Assembly (NCBI GenBank): GCA_964561215.1
Contig: CAZLOS010000012.1
Span: 1 to 64,000 of the forward strand
From: JAJFUV01 sp964561215
GTDB lineage: Bacteria > Acidobacteriota > Terriglobia > Bryobacterales > Bryobacteraceae
DNA length: 64,000 nt
Reading direction: 5' to 3'
Positions 60,962-64,000 of this stretch are shown here, piece by piece (the first letter of the stretch is position 1; the number at the start of each line of letters is the position of its first letter). The position numbers were made by a program, and so were the translations under genes. The notes beneath the pieces were generated by a model. It made no database searches. It was not told the origin of the DNA and worked only from the letters and a program-made list of their open reading frames with translations.

Positions 60962-62884
60962 ATGGCCCTGCCTGACACAAACCGGATCCTCAAGACCGTC
61001 TGCGCCATGATTGTAGGGGCGAGTCTCGCCCTGGCACAGTTGCCGCCGGCCGAGCCCGGCGAATACCGGGGCGACTGGCGGCGGATCGGCAATTCCGCAG
61101 TGGATCTGAATCTGGCTTCCCCTGCCACGGGGCCTGTCGAGAGGGTGTGGTATTCGCCCGACGGCTCGATGCTTTATGCCAAAGCGGGCTCGGGCCATGT
61201 CTACGAGTCGGCCGATTTTGAGAATTGGGCCCCCAGCGCGGCCGCCGAGCCGCCCGTGGACGAGAATCGTATCCCGGACGTGAACAGGTTGCCGGAGGCT
61301 CCGGCGCGCTTGCGGGTGGGCGCTTCCGGGAGCCGGCGCGTGTACGCTTTCGGCCGGCAGGCCTACCGAAGCGAGGACGGCGGAATCAGCTGGAATAGCC
61401 TTACCTCCTATCGCGGCGAGTCCATTATCGGGCCAGGAATGAAAGACTTAGCCGTTTCTCCGAGGGACAGCCAGGATGTGGTCATCGCCAATTCCCGGGG
61501 TGTGTGGAGATCGCTCGACGGCGGCCTGACCTGGACGGGCTTGAACCAGGCGTTGCCCAATCTGCCGGTGCGGCGCCTGACGGCATTGCCGTCCGGATTG
61601 CGCGGCGCCCGCGTGGTGGTGGAAGGGATGGGCGAACTCGAATGGAGGCCGGGGGAGAAACTCGCCTGGCGATTGACGGCGAATCCCTCGTTCGAAGCCG
61701 AGGCAGCGATCCGGCAGCGATTCTCGCGGGTGATCGGCGTCGAAGTGACGGCTGCGGCCTCGGCGGGCGACTGGGCGTACGCGGGCGGCGTGGACGGTAG
61801 CCTGTGGGTTTCCCCCGATCGGGGACGCTCGTGGCGGGTCTCCCGCGCGGCGGATGGCACCCGCATCGAGGGACTGTATGCCGATGCAGGCGAACCTCGC
61901 CTGGCGATCGCGGTCAGAAGCGGATCAGCGGACCCGGCGCAACGGGCGGCGCGCGTGTTGCGCAGCGCCAACGGCGGTCTCTTCTGGGACGACCTGACAG
62001 CCAACCTTCCGGAAACGGCCGTGCACGCGGCCACGGCGCATAGGGCCTCCAGCACTGTTTACCTGGCGACGGACTCCGGCATCTGGTTCGGCGTGGCGGA
62101 CCTCGCGGGCGGCAGCCGCACTGCATCATGGTCTCAGATGAGGGGCAACCTCCCGCGAGGCACTGCGTTCGACGTGCGGCTGGATGCGGGCGGCAATCAA
62201 CTGTTCGTGGCCGTGGACGGCTTCGGAGTACTCGCCACCATGGCGCCGCACCGGCTGCGCGATTTGCGCGTGGTGAACGCGGCGGACTTCAGCGTGCGCT
62301 CGGCGGCGCCCGGCACGCTGCTGAGTGTGTTGGGGGCGCGCATCCGGTCGGCCCGCGCAGGTGGCTTGAATGCGCCGGTGCTGGCCGTCTCCGACACCGA
62401 ATCGCAGATCCAGGTTCCCTTCGAGGCCCAGGGCTCCACGCTCTCGCTCGCCATGCGGGCGGACCGCGGCGCCTTCACGGTCGGGCTGGCGATGGAGAGC
62501 GCGTCTCCGGCGATTTTCGTGGACCGCGACGGTGCGCCGATGCTGCTCGACGCCGACAGCGGCGTGCTGCTGGACGGTATGAATCCCGCACGCTCGGGAT
62601 CGAGAGTGCAGATCCTGGCCACCGGCTTGGGACGCGTCAGTCCCGATTGGCCCACCGGCGTGGCGGCGCCGCTCGACAATCCTCCCCGGGTAGTGGCCCC
62701 GGTGCGTGTGTACCTGGACCGCGCTCCGGTGGATGTGACGCGGGCATCGCTGGCGCCCGGCTACATCGGCTTCTACCTGATCGAAGTCCAGTTGCCGGCG
62801 ATGGTGAATTTCGGCCCCGCCGAACTCTACATCGATGCCGATGGGCGTTCGAGCAACCGCGTGCCCCTGTATATCGAACCTTGA
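60962..62884 (+). CDS. secreted Asp-box propeller protein with TIGR03437 C-terminal domain
   Basis: 640 residues with signal peptide (LKTVCAMIVGASLALAQLP). Asp-box-like turns recur: RSEDGGISW, RSLDGGLTW, SPDRGRSW and RSANGGLFW, as in sortilin/VPS10-type and sialidase propellers. The last 210 residues begin VVNAADFSVRSAAPGTLLSVLGARI and contain DTESQIQVPFEAQG, ATGLGRVSPDWP and PGYIGFYLIEVQLPA, matching the TIGR03437 plan seen in the protein at 18214-21915. No enzyme site seen. Likely a secreted or surface-attached binding protein. It is divergent from the FecR-domain gene. Confidence 0.8.
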   Translation: MALPDTNRILKTVCAMIVGASLALAQLPPAEPGEYRGDWRRIGNSAVDLNLASPATGPVERVWYSPDGSMLYAKAGSGHVYESADFENWAPSAAAEPPVDENRIPDVNRLPEAPARLRVGASGSRRVYAFGRQAYRSEDGGISWNSLTSYRGESIIGPGMKDLAVSPRDSQDVVIANSRGVWRSLDGGLTWTGLNQALPNLPVRRLTALPSGLRGARVVVEGMGELEWRPGEKLAWRLTANPSFEAEAAIRQRFSRVIGVEVTAAASAGDWAYAGGVDGSLWVSPDRGRSWRVSRAADGTRIEGLYADAGEPRLAIAVRSGSADPAQRAARVLRSANGGLFWDDLTANLPETAVHAATAHRASSTVYLATDSGIWFGVADLAGGSRTASWSQMRGNLPRGTAFDVRLDAGGNQLFVAVDGFGVLATMAPHRLRDLRVVNAADFSVRSAAPGTLLSVLGARIRSARAGGLNAPVLAVSDTESQIQVPFEAQGSTLSLAMRADRGAFTVGLAMESASPAIFVDRDGAPMLLDADSGVLLDGMNPARSGSRVQILATGLGRVSPDWPTGVAAPLDNPPRVVAPVRVYLDRAPVDVTRASLAPGYIGFYLIEVQLPAMVNFGPAELYIDADGRSSNRVPLYIEP

Positions 62885-62946
62885 AACTGACAACTCACCG
62901 CCACTCGATTCGCGGTACACTGCTTTTAATTCGAGGCACTAACTTC

Positions 62947-63486
62947 ATGATCCGAAGTGTTTTAGCAATCATACTGGCGGCGATGGGCGCCGTCGCGCTC
63001 CAGGAAGTCAAAACTCCCGAAAAACTGGCGCCCTACTATCCGACGCCGGAGACCGTGGTGGAACGGATGCTGTTGTTCGGCGAGTTGAAAGCCGGGGAGA
63101 AGATGTTCGACCTGGGCAGCGGCGACGGCCGCATCGTGATCATGGCCGCGCGCAAGTTCCACGCCGACGCGACCGGCGTCGAATTCGACAAAGACCTGGT
63201 CAAGCAGAGCACTGAGAAGATCCGCAGCCTGGGCTTGCAGAAGACCGCGCGCATCATCCCGGGCGACATCATGTTGCAGGATTACAGCTCAGCGGACCTC
63301 ATCGCCGTGTATCTGCTGCCGGTGTCCAACGAGAAGGTGCGCCCTCTGCTCGAAAAACAACTCCGCAAAGGCACCCGCATCGTGGCGCACGATTTCGAGT
63401 TCGCGGGTTGGACGCCGGAAAAGACCGAACACATTGAGGACGACGGCGAAGGGCGCAGCCACACATTGTTCCTGTACCGCAGGTGA
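62947..63486 (+). CDS. exported class I SAM-dependent methyltransferase-like protein
   Basis: 179 residues from ATG 62947. A signal peptide or anchor (IRSVLAIILAAMGAVAL) is followed by the methyltransferase core: KMFDLGSGDGRIVIMAA (motif I), TGVEFDKDLVKQS (motif II), ARIIPGDIMLQDYSSADLIAVYLL and the C-terminal sheet. The DLGSGDG loop for S-adenosylmethionine is intact. An export signal on a SAM-dependent enzyme is odd, since SAM is cytosolic; the segment may instead be a membrane anchor facing the cytosol. The longer frame upstream covers the preceding gene and is not used. It starts 62 bases after the Asp-box gene. Confidence 0.82.
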   Translation: MIRSVLAIILAAMGAVALQEVKTPEKLAPYYPTPETVVERMLLFGELKAGEKMFDLGSGDGRIVIMAARKFHADATGVEFDKDLVKQSTEKIRSLGLQKTARIIPGDIMLQDYSSADLIAVYLLPVSNEKVRPLLEKQLRKGTRIVAHDFEFAGWTPEKTEHIEDDGEGRSHTLFLYRR

Positions 63487-63493
63487 ATCAGCC

Positions 63494-64000
63494 ATGTTTG
63501 GAGAGAAATGGGTCAAGGAGCGGCAGTCGGCCCTATTCCGGGCCCTGCTCGCGGCGGCCTGCCTGGCGGGCCAAACGCTCTCGCATCCGCAAGCTTCGTT
63601 CACGGGCACGGTCTTCGCGGCCTGCTTCCTGCTTTACAGCCTGACGCTGCTGGCGCTGGCCACGCGGATCCGCCGGGAGAAGACAGACAAGCTGCTGCTG
63701 CTCATCACGGACACGGTTCTGTACCTGGGGTGGGTGTCGCTGGCCGCGCCGGGAGCCGTCTGGCTGGGGGCCGCCTTCTATTGCTTCCTGCTCTTGGTGG
63801 CCATTCTCGAGCAGGGCTGGCGGCAAAGCGTAGTCGTGGCAGGGACGGTGACGGGCTATCACCTGATCGTGGATCCGGCTGGAACCGAATTGCTCTGGCC
63901 GAGCATCCTGGCCACGGGCCTGATGGGCCTTGTGTTCTCCCACCTCCGCGCGAAGCTTTTGGACAGGGCGCGGTGCGCCGAGGAAATGACCGCCCGGGCG
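63494..64000 (+). CDS. membrane sensor-like protein, N-terminal 169 residues, cut by window end
   Basis: ATG 63494 starts 7 bases after the methyltransferase stop and the frame stays open to the last base. About six hydrophobic segments are visible (FRALLAAACLAGQTL, TVFAACFLLYSLTLLALA, LLLLITDTVLYLGWVSLA, GAVWLGAAFYCFLLLVAIL, VVVAGTVTGYHLIV, WPSILATGLMGLVFSHL), followed by LRAKLLDRARCAEEMTARA, which looks like the start of a signalling helix or coiled coil. This is the usual beginning of membrane histidine kinases or diguanylate cyclases. The output domain lies outside the window, so the type cannot be told. Confidence 0.65.
   Translation, partial: MFGEKWVKERQSALFRALLAAACLAGQTLSHPQASFTGTVFAACFLLYSLTLLALATRIRREKTDKLLLLITDTVLYLGWVSLAAPGAVWLGAAFYCFLLLVAILEQGWRQSVVVAGTVTGYHLIVDPAGTELLWPSILATGLMGLVFSHLRAKLLDRARCAEEMTARA

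Noticed and set aside
62128..62946. In-frame extension of the methyltransferase upstream over the Asp-box protein gene
   Set aside because: The extension is a shadow of the preceding gene; ATG 62947 begins with a proper hydrophobic leader.
1..64000. tRNA, rRNA, CRISPR arrays, transposase genes or integration sites
   Set aside because: I looked in the intergenic stretches and found no cloverleaf-like sequence, regular spaced repeats or transposase motifs; a dedicated scan was not possible.

Overview
The window looks like a scaffold from a high-GC Gram-negative bacterium of the Acidobacteriota, most likely the Solibacter/Bryobacter group. This is inferred from two secreted proteins with the C-terminal domain catalogued as TIGR03437 (18214-21915 and 60962-62884), a DUF5060-type glycosidase, a fused LptF-LptG permease, many Tat or Sec substrates and several secreted glycan-active enzymes. 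No phylogenetic search could be run. A run of exactly 100 N (23658-23757) shows that it is an assembled scaffold. I found no rRNA, tRNA, CRISPR array or insertion sequence. By eye the left third is less GC-rich than the rest.

Region 1 (1-15097, all minus strand) is one long exopolysaccharide operon. Read in the direction of transcription it encodes a NusG-like operon-specific elongation factor, a Wzz/Wzc-type tyrosine autokinase, a left-handed beta-helix acyltransferase, a family 2 glycosyltransferase, a GmhB-like HAD phosphatase, a B12-binding radical SAM protein, an O-antigen ligase/polymerase-like membrane protein, two family 4 glycosyltransferases, a GT-C membrane protein, the initiating polyprenyl-phosphate sugar transferase, and a polysaccharide pyruvyl transferase. 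Many genes overlap by 14-22 bases. The last gene is broken by a 59-base insertion that repeats its own flank, and it runs off the left edge. No Wzx flippase or Wza exporter is in view.

Region 2 (15487-23881, plus strand) holds large secreted proteins: a clan GH-A glycosidase, a PQQ-type propeller/BACON/TIGR03437 fusion, and an M28 peptidase with Ig-like repeats. The assembly gap interrupts the last one, and a LamG-like tail lies beyond the gap in a different frame.

Region 3 (23950-38353) has an amidohydrolase remnant, a two-subunit molybdenum hydroxylase, malate dehydrogenase followed by a 37-residue membrane protein, an orphan CpaE-like ATPase divergent from a NarL-type regulator, then a tight run of a secreted TldD-like protease, a catalytically degenerate TldE-like partner and an LptF-LptG fusion. 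An Asp-box sialidase-like protein and an Nramp relative lacking the metal-site motifs follow.

Region 4 (38448-55071) is mostly sugar and glycan metabolism: radical SAM protein, sulfatase, coupled class III aminotransferase and Gfo/Idh/MocA dehydrogenase (closed by a clear terminator), Ig-like and TlpA-like secreted proteins, a GRP sugar transporter preceded by a 33-residue membrane protein, a DinJ/YafQ-type toxin-antitoxin pair, an MFS transporter, a deoxyhypusine-synthase-like protein, an alpha-galactosidase-like glycosidase, an aldo/keto-reductase-like protein and ribulokinase.

Region 5 (55088-64000) contains folP and tyrS, a GT-C membrane protein, a coupled pair of a secreted protein and a 57-residue Cys-rich protein, a FecR-domain protein, an Asp-box/TIGR03437 protein, a secreted methyltransferase-like protein, and the start of a membrane protein cut by the right edge.

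The most unusual items are the exported TldD/TldE-like pair joined to the LptF-LptG fusion, the motif-less Nramp relative, and the NusG-led polysaccharide operon with embedded radical SAM and HAD genes.
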